NCBI GenBank assembly: GCA_903929895.1
Contig: CAIYWM010001024.1
Span: forward strand, 1-14,645
DNA from: an uncultured Alphaproteobacteria bacterium
GTDB taxonomy: Bacteria > Pseudomonadota > Alphaproteobacteria > Reyranellales > Reyranellaceae
Length of the DNA stretch: 14,645 nucleotides
Direction: 5' to 3'
Below, in pieces: positions 1 to 7,851 of the stretch. Each line of letters opens with the position of its first letter. Position 1 is the stretch's first letter. Made by a program: the position numbers and the translations under genes. The notes below the pieces were generated by a model. It made no database searches. It was not told the DNA's origin and saw only the letters and a list, made by a program, of their open reading frames with translations.

Positions 1-510
1 ACCACCATCATGGTGACGCACGACCAGGAAGAGGCGCTGACCATGGCCGATCGCATCGTGGTCATGAACCAGGGCGCCATCGAGCAGGTCGGCACGCCGC
101 AGGAAATCTACCGCCGTCCGGCGACCGCCTTCGTGGCCGACTTCGTCGGCTCCATGAATTTCCTCGCCGGGACGCTGATGGCACCGGACAAGGTGCGCGT
201 GGCCGGCGTCGATTTCGCCTGTCCGGTCCAGGACGGCCTCGCACCCGGCCAGAAGGTGAGCCTCTGCATCCGGCCCGAGGACGTGCGCGTTCGCGACCTG
301 CCGGCCGATATCGCCAATCGCGTGCCGGTCGAGGTGGCGGAACTGGATTTCGTCGGTGCCTTCTGCCGCGCGACCCTGAAGGCGCGGGCTTCGTCCGAGG
401 TCGCCGTGACGGCCGACTTCTCCAGCAACCTGATCCGCGACCTCGGCGTCGACATCGGCACGAAGCTCGACATCGCCCTGCCGCCCGATCGGCTGAGGGT
501 CTTCGCCTGA
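1..510 (+). CDS. ABC transporter ATP-binding protein, C-terminal part (5' end outside window)
   Basis: This is the 3' part of an importer ATPase whose start lies upstream of the window; 169 residues are visible in frame 1 before TGA at 508-510. The first residues carry the switch histidine of the nucleotide-binding domain ([10 protein letters not shown]-loop), followed by the [19 protein letters not shown] stretch shared by PotA/FbpC/PhnT-like ATPases. The rest, from about residue 60, is a TOBE-type substrate-regulatory domain with the usual IRPED motif. Walker A, Walker B and the signature motif are missing only because of the window edge. The stop is 10 nt before the permease GTG, so the two are almost certainly co-transcribed and form one importer. 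With the PhnU2-like permease next door, the best family guess is the putative 2-aminoethylphosphonate/polyamine/iron importer group (PhnT2-like). The true substrate is not readable. Confidence 0.93.
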   Translation, partial: TTIMVTHDQEEALTMADRIVVMNQGAIEQVGTPQEIYRRPATAFVADFVGSMNFLAGTLMAPDKVRVAGVDFACPVQDGLAPGQKVSLCIRPEDVRVRDLPADIANRVPVEVAELDFVGAFCRATLKARASSEVAVTADFSSNLIRDLGVDIGTKLDIALPPDRLRVFA

Positions 511-520
511 TGGTTCATTC

Positions 521-2209
521 GTGAGCCTCGCCGTCCCTAGCCTGAAGGTCGGCCTGTCGCGCGACGACCTGATGATGCGGGCAGGCGTGCTCGTGCTGGC
601 GGGCGTATTGCTGCTCATGGTGGGTCTGCCGCTGTGGGCGCTGCTGGCCAAAGGCTTCGAGGATCGCGACGGCAAGTTCATTGGCCTGGCCAACTACATC
701 TCGTACTTTTCGACGCCGGCACTCTTCCAGTCGGCGCTGAACAGTTTCCAGGTCGCCTCGATCACCACCGTGATCGTCGTACCGCTGGCATTCCTCTATG
801 CCTATGCGTTGACGCGCACGGTGCTGCCGATGCGCTGGCTGTTCCAGGGCATCTCGCTGATCCCGATCTTTGCGCCATCGCTCCTGCCAGGCCTGGCGCT
901 GATCTACCTGTTCGGCACGCAGGGCTTCCTCAAGGCGCTGCTGGGGGGCGGCTCGATCTACGGCATCGACGGCATCGTGATCGCGCAGGTCTTCTACTGC
1001 TTCCCGCATGCCACGCTGATCCTGACGACCGCGCTCGCCACCGCCGACGCGCGCCTCTACGAGGCGGCGGACGTTCTGGGCACCTCCAAGCGCCGCGTGT
1101 TCTTCACGGTCACCTTGCCGGGCGCCAAGTACGGGCTGATCAGCGCCGCGCTCGTCGTGTTCACGCTGGTGATGACCGACTTCGGCATCGCCAAGGTGAT
1201 CGGCGGCAACTTCAATGTGCTGGCCACCGACGTCTACAAGAAGGTGATCGGCCAGCAGGATTTCTCCATGGGTGCCGTCGTCGGCATGGTGCTGCTGGCG
1301 CCGGCCGCACTGGCCTTCCTGGTCGACCGGCTGGTGCAGAGGAAGCAGGTGGCACTGCTGACCGCGCGGGCCGTGCCGCTGGTGCCGCGGCCGAAGTTCG
1401 CGCGCGACCTCTTCTTCACCCTGTTTTGTCTCTTGGTGTCGGCCGCCATCCTCGCCATCCTCGGCATGGCGATCTGGGGCTCGCTGATCAAGTACTGGCC
1501 CTACAATCTCAGCCTGACGCTCGACAATTACGACTTCGCCAAGTTCGATTCCAACGGCTGGGATTCCTACTGGAACTCGGTGCGGATGGCGCTGGGGGCG
1601 GCGGTCTTCGGCACGGTGCTGATGTTCACCGGCGCCTGGCTGAACGAGAAGACGCGCGGCTTCGGCATGATGCGCGGCGTCGTCCAGTTGCTCGCCTTCC
1701 TGCCGATGGCGGTGCCAGGCCTCGTGCTGGGACTGGGCTACATCTTCTTCTTCAACGCGCCCAACAACCCGCTGAACTTCCTCTATGCCACCATGGGCAT
1801 CCTGGTGCTCAACACGGTGGCGCACTTCTACACGGTGGGCCATCTCACGGCGACGACGGCGCTGAAGCAGATCGACCCGGAGTTCGAGGCGGTGTCGGCC
1901 TCGCTCAAGGTGCCGGTCTGGAAGACGTTCGCGCGCGTGACGGCGCCGATCTGCCTGCCGGCAATCCTCGACATCGCGATCTACCTGTTCGTGAATGCCA
2001 TGACGACCGTGTCCTCGGTCATCTTCCTCTACGCCCCCGACACCAAGCTCGCCTCGGTGGCGGCGGTGAACATCGAGGAGGCGGGCACGACCGCGGCGGC
2101 CGCCGCGCTCTGCGTCGTGATCGTGCTCACCTCGGCCGCGGTGAAGGCCGCCCACCTGATCGCCGACCGCTTCCTGTTCGCCCGCCTGCAGGTGTGGCGG
2201 CGACGCTGA
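521..2209 (+). CDS. ABC transporter permease, fused double-permease type (putative 2-aminoethylphosphonate importer, PhnU2-like)
   Basis: An inner-membrane permease of 562 residues with two binding-protein-dependent transport domains in one chain, as in FbpB/PhnU2-type systems. Each half carries a cytoplasmic EAA loop that docks to the ATPase: around residues 180-203 (YEAADVLGTSKRRVFFTVTLPG) and around 454-478 (EFEAVSASLKVPVWKTFARV). Hydrophobic membrane segments are obvious at about 21-43, 76-98, 110-131, 150-172, 205-222, 250-269, 298-321, 355-374, 386-410, 423-440 and 478-503. The start is GTG at 521; no strong Shine-Dalgarno is visible, so translational coupling to the ATPase that ends at 510 is likely. 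The sequence strongly resembles permeases annotated as putative 2-aminoethylphosphonate transporter subunits, but no phosphonate-degradation gene (phnW, phnX) is in the window, so that substrate is doubtful. The periplasmic binding protein is presumably upstream. Confidence 0.95.
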   Translation: MSLAVPSLKVGLSRDDLMMRAGVLVLAGVLLLMVGLPLWALLAKGFEDRDGKFIGLANYISYFSTPALFQSALNSFQVASITTVIVVPLAFLYAYALTRTVLPMRWLFQGISLIPIFAPSLLPGLALIYLFGTQGFLKALLGGGSIYGIDGIVIAQVFYCFPHATLILTTALATADARLYEAADVLGTSKRRVFFTVTLPGAKYGLISAALVVFTLVMTDFGIAKVIGGNFNVLATDVYKKVIGQQDFSMGAVVGMVLLAPAALAFLVDRLVQRKQVALLTARAVPLVPRPKFARDLFFTLFCLLVSAAILAILGMAIWGSLIKYWPYNLSLTLDNYDFAKFDSNGWDSYWNSVRMALGAAVFGTVLMFTGAWLNEKTRGFGMMRGVVQLLAFLPMAVPGLVLGLGYIFFFNAPNNPLNFLYATMGILVLNTVAHFYTVGHLTATTALKQIDPEFEAVSASLKVPVWKTFARVTAPICLPAILDIAIYLFVNAMTTVSSVIFLYAPDTKLASVAAVNIEEAGTTAAAAALCVVIVLTSAAVKAAHLIADRFLFARLQVWRRR

Positions 2210-2229
2210 TTTCGCGCGAACATCGCGCC

Positions 2230-3402
2230 ATGAAGCAGCTTCGTATTCCAGCCGTCTACATGCGCGGCGGCACCAGCAAAGGCGTGTTCTTCCTGGCGCA
2301 CGATCTGCCGTCCGATCCCGCGGCGCGCGACCGGCTGCTGCTGCGCGTGATCGGCAGCCCGGATCGCTACGGTAAGCATACCGACGGGATGGGCGGGGCG
2401 ACCTCGAGCACCAGCAAGGTGGTGATCCTGTCGAAGTCGGAGCGCGAGGGGTGCGACGTCGATTATCGGTTCGGTCAGGTCGCGATCGACGCGCCGGTCA
2501 TCGACTGGTCGGGCAATTGCGGCAACCTCAGCGCCGCCGTCGGGGCCTGTGCCCTGGGCATGGGCCTGGTCGAGGGGCCGGCCGACGGCATCGCAACGGT
2601 GCGGATCTGGCAGGCCAATATCGAGAAGGTGATCGTGAACCACGTCCCCATGCAGGGTGGCGAGGTCCAGGAGTTGGGCGACTTCGAGCTCGATGGCGTG
2701 GCCTTTCCGGCCGCCGAGGTGAAGGTCGAGTTCCTCGATCCGGCCGCCGACGAGGAGGGCGGCGACGGTGCGGGGGGTGGCGCCATGTTCCCGACCGGCA
2801 ACCGCATCGACCTGCTGGACGTGCCCGGAGTCGGCAAGCTTGAGGCGACGCTGATCAATGCTGGCAATCCGACGATCTTCGTCGATGCCGCGAGCCTTGG
2901 CCTCCAGGGCACGGAGCTGCAGGGCGACGTCAACGGCGACAAGGACTTGCTGAAGCGGGCCGAGGCGGTGCGCGCGCTCGGCGCCGTCGCGATGGGCCTC
3001 GTCGCGACGCCACAGGTGGCGACGGAAAAGCGCCCGCACACGCCCAAGCTCGCCTTTGTCGCGAAGCCCGCCGCCTACACCGCCTCCGACGGCAAGAAGA
3101 TCGAGGCCGTCGACATCGACCTGCTGGCCCGCATCTTCTCGATGGGCGTCCTGCACCACGCCATGACCGGCACCGGTGCGGTCGCCATCGCTGCCGCCGC
3201 CGCGATCCCCGGCACGGTCGTGAGCCGCGTCGCGCCCGCCGGCGCCGACGGCCGCGTCCGCTTCGGCCATCCCTCGGGCAGCCTCAACGTCGGCGCCGAA
3301 GCCCGCGAGGAGGGCGGTCAGTGGACCGTGAGCAAAGTCATGATGAGCCGCTCCGCCCGTCGGTTGATGGAAGGCTGGGTGCGGGTGCCGGGCGAAAGAT
3401 GA
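2230..3402 (+). CDS. prpF: PrpF-family aconitate-type isomerase (2-methylaconitate isomerase/4-oxalomesaconate tautomerase family)
   Basis: A 390-residue cytoplasmic isomerase of the PrpF family (diaminopimelate-epimerase fold) that shifts the double bond or cis/trans geometry of unsaturated tricarboxylates. The N-terminus KQLRIPAVYMRGGTSKGVFF is the family hallmark. Lys63 in TSSTSK and Cys97 in SGNCGNLSA sit exactly 10 positions before the Lys73 and Cys107 that I recall for Shewanella PrpF, so the active site looks intact. A GNPTIFVD motif follows in the second half. The reading frame stays open far upstream, but ATG 2230 is chosen because it gives the conserved N-terminus and lies 20 nt after the permease stop. 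The stop overlaps the start of the next gene (ATGA, 3399-3402). No prpB, prpC or acnD is present, so a role outside the methylcitrate cycle is likely; family members act on several substrates, and 2-methylaconitate is not proven here. Confidence 0.93.
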   Translation: MKQLRIPAVYMRGGTSKGVFFLAHDLPSDPAARDRLLLRVIGSPDRYGKHTDGMGGATSSTSKVVILSKSEREGCDVDYRFGQVAIDAPVIDWSGNCGNLSAAVGACALGMGLVEGPADGIATVRIWQANIEKVIVNHVPMQGGEVQELGDFELDGVAFPAAEVKVEFLDPAADEEGGDGAGGGAMFPTGNRIDLLDVPGVGKLEATLINAGNPTIFVDAASLGLQGTELQGDVNGDKDLLKRAEAVRALGAVAMGLVATPQVATEKRPHTPKLAFVAKPAAYTASDGKKIEAVDIDLLARIFSMGVLHHAMTGTGAVAIAAAAAIPGTVVSRVAPAGADGRVRFGHPSGSLNVGAEAREEGGQWTVSKVMMSRSARRLMEGWVRVPGER

Positions 3403-4541
3403 AGTCCGATGTCGTGGTGATCGGGGGCGGGGCGATGGGGTCTTCCGTTGCCTATCATCTGAAGTCCGATCCGTCCTTCGCGGGCACCGTGACGGTGGTG
3501 GAGCGCGATCCGGCCTATACGCGCGCCTCATCGGCGCTTTCGGCGAGCTCGATCCGACAGCAATTCTCGACGCCGCTCAACATCCACCTGTCGCGCTTCG
3601 GGATTGGCTTCCTGCGACGTGCCCGCGAGTTGCTGGGCGTCGATCTCGGGCTGAGGGAGCCGGGCTATCTGTTCCTCGCGAGCCCGGCCGGGGAGGCCGT
3701 GTTGCGGGCGAACCATGCCGTGCAGAAGGGCGAGGGATGCGCGGTCGAACTGCTCGATCCTGTGGCCTTGAAGGCGCGCTTTCCCTGGATCTCGGAGGAG
3801 GGGCTGGCGCTCGCCTCGCACGGTACGGCCAACGAAGGCTGGTTCGACGGGCCTTCGCTGATGCAGGGGTTCCGGCGCACTGCGCGGGATCTCGGCGCGA
3901 CCTACATTGTCGACGAGGTCGTCTCGTTCGATGCCGGCGGCGTCGATCTGAAGGAAGGCGGGCGGCTGGAAGCTCGTACCGTCGTGTTGGCGGCCGGACC
4001 CTGGTCCGGCGAGGTGGCGGGACGGTCCGGCATTGCGCTGCCGGTCGAGCCACGGCGGCGCTCGGTGTTCGTCTTCGACGTCCGCGAGGCGCCGGGCCTG
4101 ACGCCGCTCACCATCGATCCGTCGGGCACCTGGTTCCGGCCGGAGGGCCGCTTCTACATCGCCGGCACCACGCCGGCAGAGGGCAACGACCCGCCCGGCG
4201 CGGCGCTCGAGGTGCAGCACCAGGAATGGGACGACATCGTCTGGCCGACGCTGGCAGCCCGCGTGCCGGCCTTCGAGGCGGCCAAGGTCGTGAACAGCTG
4301 GGCGGGCTACTACGAGTACAACACGTTCGACCAGAACGGCATCGTCGGCCGGCATCCGAAGAGCGAGAACCTGATCTTCGCCACGGGCTTCTCCGGCCAC
4401 GGCATCCAGCAGTCGCCGGCCGTGGGCCGCGCCGTCGCCGAGCTGATCGTGCACGGGAGCTATCGCACCCTCGACCTCAGTCCTTTTGGTTATGACCGCC
4501 TCTCCGCCGGTCGGCCTATCCGGGAACTCAACGTCGTGTGA
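3399..4541 (+). CDS. FAD-dependent oxidoreductase, DAO family, FOXRED1/sarcosine-oxidase-beta-like
   Basis: A 380-residue flavoprotein of the D-amino-acid-oxidase fold, expected to oxidise a C-N bond of an amino acid or N-alkylated amine. The N-terminal FAD dinucleotide fold has VVVIGGGAMGSS at residues 6-16 (GxGxxG) with an acidic strand end at Glu35 (VVERD). The TRASSALSASSIRQQFS segment (about 41-57) and the C-terminal FATGFSGHGIQQSPAVGRAV segment close the FAD site. The WAGYYEYNTFDQNGIVG stretch is, from memory, close to FOXRED1-type proteins rather than glycine oxidase or ThiO. No signal peptide or membrane anchor is visible. ATG 3399 overlaps the prpF stop (ATGA), implying coupled translation; a longer in-frame start at 3321 lies inside prpF and would place extra residues before the FAD motif, so it is rejected. 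The substrate is unknown; the neighbours suggest amine or amino-acid catabolism. Confidence 0.92.
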   Translation: MKSDVVVIGGGAMGSSVAYHLKSDPSFAGTVTVVERDPAYTRASSALSASSIRQQFSTPLNIHLSRFGIGFLRRARELLGVDLGLREPGYLFLASPAGEAVLRANHAVQKGEGCAVELLDPVALKARFPWISEEGLALASHGTANEGWFDGPSLMQGFRRTARDLGATYIVDEVVSFDAGGVDLKEGGRLEARTVVLAAGPWSGEVAGRSGIALPVEPRRRSVFVFDVREAPGLTPLTIDPSGTWFRPEGRFYIAGTTPAEGNDPPGAALEVQHQEWDDIVWPTLAARVPAFEAAKVVNSWAGYYEYNTFDQNGIVGRHPKSENLIFATGFSGHGIQQSPAVGRAVAELIVHGSYRTLDLSPFGYDRLSAGRPIRELNVV

Positions 4542-4558
4542 TACTCGGGGCCTCACGC

Positions 4559-4564
4559 GAGGAG
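4559..4564 (+). promoter_or_regulatory. Shine-Dalgarno site deciding the aminotransferase start
   Basis: GAGGAG lies 6 nt before GTG 4571. The other in-frame start, GTG 4538, overlaps the stop of the preceding gene and has no comparable site, so 4571 is preferred. Confidence 0.7.
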
Positions 4565-4570
4565 AGTGAC

Positions 4571-5908
4571 GTGCCCGATCAAGCGCTGGTGAATTCGGAT
4601 CTGCAATCGGCCCTTACGGAGGCCAAGCAGGCCTATGTCGACCGCAATCCCAAGAGCTTTGCCCGCCATCAGGATGCCTGCGTGGCGATGCCCGGCGGCA
4701 ACACCCGCACCACCCTGCACAATTCGCCGTTTCCCCTGACCGTCGTGCGCGGCGAGGGCTGCCGCCTGTGGGATGCCGACGGCCACGAATATATCGACGT
4801 GCTGGGCGAATATACCGCCGGCATCTACGGCCACTCCCATCCGGTGATCCGCAAGGCGATCGACAAGGCGCTCGACCATGGCTGGAACTTCGCTGGCCGC
4901 AACGAGAGCGAAGGCAAGCTCGCCAAGCTCGTGGTCGACCGCATTCCGTCGATCGACCTGGTGCGCTTCACCAACTCCGGCACCGAGGGCAATGTTATGG
5001 CCCTCGCGGGCGCGCGCGTCTTTGCCCAGCGCAAGGGCCGGACCAAGGCCACCAAGGTCATGGTCTTCCACGGCGGGTATCACGGAGGCGTGCTTTACTT
5101 CGTGAGCGGCGGTTCGCCAGTCAACATGCCCTACGAATATGTCGTGGCGCCGTACAACGACGTCGAAGGCACCCGAGCGCTGCTCGCCAAGCATGGCGAG
5201 GAGCTGTTCGCCGTTCTGCTCGAGCCGATGCAGGGTAGCGGCGGCTGTCTGCCCGGCAATCTCGACTTCCTGCAGATGGTCCGCAGCGAGACCAAGGCGC
5301 GCGGCATCACCATGATCTTCGACGAGGTCATGACCTCGCGGCTGTCGCCCGGCGGCCTGCAGGAGAAGACTGGCGTGATTCCCGACATGACGACGCTCGG
5401 CAAGTATATCGGCGGCGGCATGTCGTTCGGTGCCTTCGGCGGCCGGCGCGACATCATGGAGCTGTTCGATCCGACCAAGCCCGATTCGCTGCCGCATGCC
5501 GGCACGTTCAACAACAATGTGCTCACCATGGCCGCGGGCGTCGCGGGCTATGGCGAGGTCTATACGCCAGAGGCGGCCAAGGAGCTGAACGATCGCGGCG
5601 ACAGGATCCGCGAGCGGTTGAACGCGATCTGCCGATCAGCGGGTGTCGAGTTTCAGTTCTCCGGCATCGGCTCGATGATGACGGCGCATGCCACGACGCG
5701 GCCGATCAAGAGCGCGGCCGACCTCGCGTCGAGCAACCAGGACGCCAAGGAACTGTTCTATTTCGACATGGTAGCAGCCGGCATCTGGATCGCCCGCCGT
5801 GGCTTCGTGGCGCTGAACATCATGATCGGCGAGGCCGAAGGCGACCGTTTCGTGGCGGCCGTCGAAGAATTCGTTTCGGCACGAAAGGCCCTTTTGCAGC
5901 CGTCGTAA
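4571..5908 (+). CDS. Class III PLP-dependent aminotransferase (glutamate-1-semialdehyde-aminomutase-like)
   Basis: A cytoplasmic fold-type I, class III aminotransferase of 445 residues, usual for the family. Landmarks from GTG 4571: MPGGNTRTT at about 40-48, substrate-side YTAGIYGHSHP at 81-91, phosphate-binding SGTEGN at 136-141, FHGGYHG at 166-172, FDEVMTSR with the cofactor-contacting Asp251 at 250-257, and the Schiff-base lysine Lys278 in TTLGKYIGGG. HAGTFNNNVLT is the usual phosphate-contact region of the partner subunit. The overall pattern is glutamate-1-semialdehyde-aminomutase-like, but the true HemL is a housekeeping enzyme and this copy sits in a catabolic operon, so transamination of an amino acid or omega-amino compound is more likely. 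A 33-nt longer start (GTG 4538) overlapping the oxidoreductase stop is possible; I prefer 4571 for its Shine-Dalgarno. The ureohydrolase follows after 17 nt. Substrate unknown. Confidence 0.93.
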   Translation: MPDQALVNSDLQSALTEAKQAYVDRNPKSFARHQDACVAMPGGNTRTTLHNSPFPLTVVRGEGCRLWDADGHEYIDVLGEYTAGIYGHSHPVIRKAIDKALDHGWNFAGRNESEGKLAKLVVDRIPSIDLVRFTNSGTEGNVMALAGARVFAQRKGRTKATKVMVFHGGYHGGVLYFVSGGSPVNMPYEYVVAPYNDVEGTRALLAKHGEELFAVLLEPMQGSGGCLPGNLDFLQMVRSETKARGITMIFDEVMTSRLSPGGLQEKTGVIPDMTTLGKYIGGGMSFGAFGGRRDIMELFDPTKPDSLPHAGTFNNNVLTMAAGVAGYGEVYTPEAAKELNDRGDRIRERLNAICRSAGVEFQFSGIGSMMTAHATTRPIKSAADLASSNQDAKELFYFDMVAAGIWIARRGFVALNIMIGEAEGDRFVAAVEEFVSARKALLQPS

Positions 5909-5925
5909 CCGCTTACAGTGGGGGA

Positions 5926-6900
5926 ATGACCAGAAGCCAGGACTTCCCCCAGCCGGTCGCCGGCACCGTGGTGCCGCGCTTCGGCGACGTCGCCACCTTC
6001 ATGCGCCTGCCGCTGTTCCGTGACCCGGCGGAGGTCGAGATCGGCATGGTGGGCGTGCCGTGGGACGGCGGCACGACCAACCGTCCCGGCGCGCGGCATG
6101 GTCCGCGCCAGATGCGCGACCTCTCGACGATGATGCGGCGCATCCATCACGTGACGGGCATCGCGCCCTACGAGCTGGCCCGGTGCGGCGATCTCGGCGA
6201 CGCGCCGGTCAATCCCGCCAGCCTCGACGACTCACTCGACCGGATCGAAAAGCACTATGCCAGGCTCCTTGCCGCCGGCGTGGTGCCCTTGTCGGCCGGC
6301 GGCGACCATCTGATCACGCTGCCGATCATGCGCGGCATCCGCAAAGGCCTGCCGCCGCTCGGCATGGTCCATTTCGACGCCCACAGCGACACCTGGGACA
6401 CCTATTTCGGCGGTTTCAAGTACACGCACGGCACGCCGTTCCGCCGCGCCGTGGAGGAGGGGCTGCTCGACCCGAAGCGCGTGGTCCAGATCGGCATCCG
6501 CGGCTCGCTCTACAAGGCCGACGACAACCAGTGGGCGCTCGACCAGGGCATGCGCGTGATCACCATCGAGGAGTATTTCGACCTCGGCGTCGAGAAGGTG
6601 ATCGCCGAGGCGCGCCGCGTTGTCGGCACCGGCCCGACCTATGTGAGCTTCGACGTCGACGGCCTCGATCCGGCTTACGCGCCCGGCACCGGCACGCCCG
6701 AGATCGGCGGCTACACCCCGCACGAGGCCCAGCGCATGCTGCGCGGCCTGCGTGGCCTCGACCTGGTCGGCGGCGACGTCGTCGAGGTCTCGCCGCCCTT
6801 CGACATGAGCGGCAACACCGCGCTCGTCGGCGTCACGATGATGTGGGAGATCCTCTGCCTGCTCTCCGAATCGGTGGCGAGGCGGAAGGGGCGCATCTGA
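5926..6900 (+). CDS. Ureohydrolase (agmatinase/guanidinobutyrase family)
   Basis: A 324-residue arginase-fold enzyme that hydrolyses a guanidino group to urea plus an amine, using a binuclear metal centre (Mn, or Ni in some members). All metal ligands are present: His128 in SAGGDH, Asp151, His153 and Asp155 in HFDAHSDT, and Asp243 and Asp245 in SFDVDGLDP. The YAPGTGTPE segment and Glu287 in GGDVVEVSPP complete the active site. The YTHGTPFRRAVEEGLL stretch points to the agmatinase/guanidinobutyrase/guanidinopropionase branch rather than arginase. ATG 5926 directly follows a GTGGGGGA run only 17 nt after the aminotransferase stop, so these two enzymes are probably co-translated. A ureohydrolase next to an aminotransferase fits removal of urea and then of the freed amino group. 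Agmatine, 4-guanidinobutyrate, 3-guanidinopropionate and guanidine itself all remain possible. Confidence 0.94.
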   Translation: MTRSQDFPQPVAGTVVPRFGDVATFMRLPLFRDPAEVEIGMVGVPWDGGTTNRPGARHGPRQMRDLSTMMRRIHHVTGIAPYELARCGDLGDAPVNPASLDDSLDRIEKHYARLLAAGVVPLSAGGDHLITLPIMRGIRKGLPPLGMVHFDAHSDTWDTYFGGFKYTHGTPFRRAVEEGLLDPKRVVQIGIRGSLYKADDNQWALDQGMRVITIEEYFDLGVEKVIAEARRVVGTGPTYVSFDVDGLDPAYAPGTGTPEIGGYTPHEAQRMLRGLRGLDLVGGDVVEVSPPFDMSGNTALVGVTMMWEILCLLSESVARRKGRI

Positions 6901-6956
6901 CGATCCGCAGTCGGGCGGGGATGGCGTCCGTGCGGGTGACGGCGCTATCCTTGGTC

Positions 6957-7805
6957 ATGCGCGCCTTTCTCCTCGGCCTCCTGATTGCCTTCGTCGCCTC
7001 GTCCGTCGCGGCCCAGCCGGTGCCGCGCTGGATGACGCTACCGCCCACGCCCTCGCTGCCGCCGGCCGTGAGCAGCGGCCATGCGCCGGTCAACGGCATC
7101 TCGATCTGGTACGCCACCTTCGGCAGCGGGCCGCCGGTGATCCTCCTGCATGGCGGGCTCGCCAACTCGAACTACTGGGGCCACCAGGTTCCCGAACTGG
7201 CGAAGACCCACCGGGTGATCGTCATGGACAGCCGCGGTCACGGGCGCAGCACGCGCGATGCCCGGCCCTACGGTTATGCGCTGATGGCTTCGGACGTGAT
7301 CGGGCTGATGGACTATCTCGGCGTGCCGCAGGCCGCGGTGGTGGGCTGGAGCGATGGCGCCATCATCGGGCTCAGCATGGCCATGACCCATCCGCAGCGC
7401 GTGTCGCGGCTCTTCGCCTTCGCCGCCAATTCCGATCCCGGCGGCGTCAAGGACGTGGACAAGAGCCCCGTGTTCATGGCGTTCATCGCCCGCGGCGAGA
7501 AGGAGTACGAGGCGCTCTCGGCCACGCCGCGCGAGTACAAGACATTCGTCGAGGAGATCAGCCGGATGTGGGCGACGCAACCCAACTGGACGGCAGCCGA
7601 TCTCGCCGGCATCAAGGTCCACACCTGGATCGTCGACGCCGATCACGACGAGGCGATCAAGCGCGAGAACACCGAGTTCATGGCGGGGGCGATCCCCAGG
7701 GCGGGGCTGCTGCTGCAGCCGGAAGTCAGCCATTTCTCGATGCTGCAGGCGCCGCAGCAGTTCACCGACGACGTGAAGCGCTTCCTCGACCGGAAATGGG
7801 ACTGA
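6957..7805 (+). CDS. Exported alpha/beta hydrolase
   Basis: A 282-residue alpha/beta-hydrolase-fold enzyme with a predicted signal peptide: residues 1-19 are hydrophobic (MRAFLLGLLIAFVASSVAA) and end in a good signal peptidase I site before QPVP. It therefore probably acts in the periplasm. The catalytic set is visible: oxyanion-side LLHGGLANS at about 63-71, nucleophile elbow GWSDGAIIG with Ser132, an acidic residue in VDADHDEAI (Asp229 or Asp231), and His259 in VSHFSML. The frame is open far upstream through the ureohydrolase gene, which is a shadow. ATG 6921 would add 12 residues to the signal peptide; 6957 is chosen for the compact leader, but neither has a clear Shine-Dalgarno, so the start is uncertain. 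It is the last gene of the + run. An ester, lactone or amide substrate is expected, but nothing identifies it. Confidence 0.88.
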   Translation: MRAFLLGLLIAFVASSVAAQPVPRWMTLPPTPSLPPAVSSGHAPVNGISIWYATFGSGPPVILLHGGLANSNYWGHQVPELAKTHRVIVMDSRGHGRSTRDARPYGYALMASDVIGLMDYLGVPQAAVVGWSDGAIIGLSMAMTHPQRVSRLFAFAANSDPGGVKDVDKSPVFMAFIARGEKEYEALSATPREYKTFVEEISRMWATQPNWTAADLAGIKVHTWIVDADHDEAIKRENTEFMAGAIPRAGLLLQPEVSHFSMLQAPQQFTDDVKRFLDRKWD

Positions 7806-7851
7806 CCCTCGATCGCATACGCGTTCCGACGGCAAGGTAAAGCCACACAAC

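Noticed and set aside
515..2155. 546-codon open frame on - opposite the permease
   Set aside because: The product is a low-complexity His/Arg/Glu/Gln-rich chain with no recognisable domain; the + strand frame encodes a clear membrane permease. It is a GC-rich antisense shadow.
1..2209. Phosphonate (2-aminoethylphosphonate) utilisation locus
   Set aside because: The transporter resembles that annotation, but no phosphonatase, AEP transaminase or C-P lyase gene is present. The class III aminotransferase is of a different type from PhnW.
634..2229. Long in-frame upstream extension of prpF through the permease
   Set aside because: The extension is Arg/Ala/Gly/His-rich shadow sequence; the conserved PrpF N-terminus begins at ATG 2230.
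4571..5908. Housekeeping hemL for tetrapyrrole synthesis
   Set aside because: Operon context is catabolic, and alphaproteobacteria normally make 5-aminolevulinate by HemA condensation. The similarity reflects the shared class III fold.
6060..6920. In-frame upstream extension of the alpha/beta hydrolase through the ureohydrolase
   Set aside because: Shadow of the ureohydrolase frame; the hydrolase has its own signal peptide starting at 6957 (or 6921).
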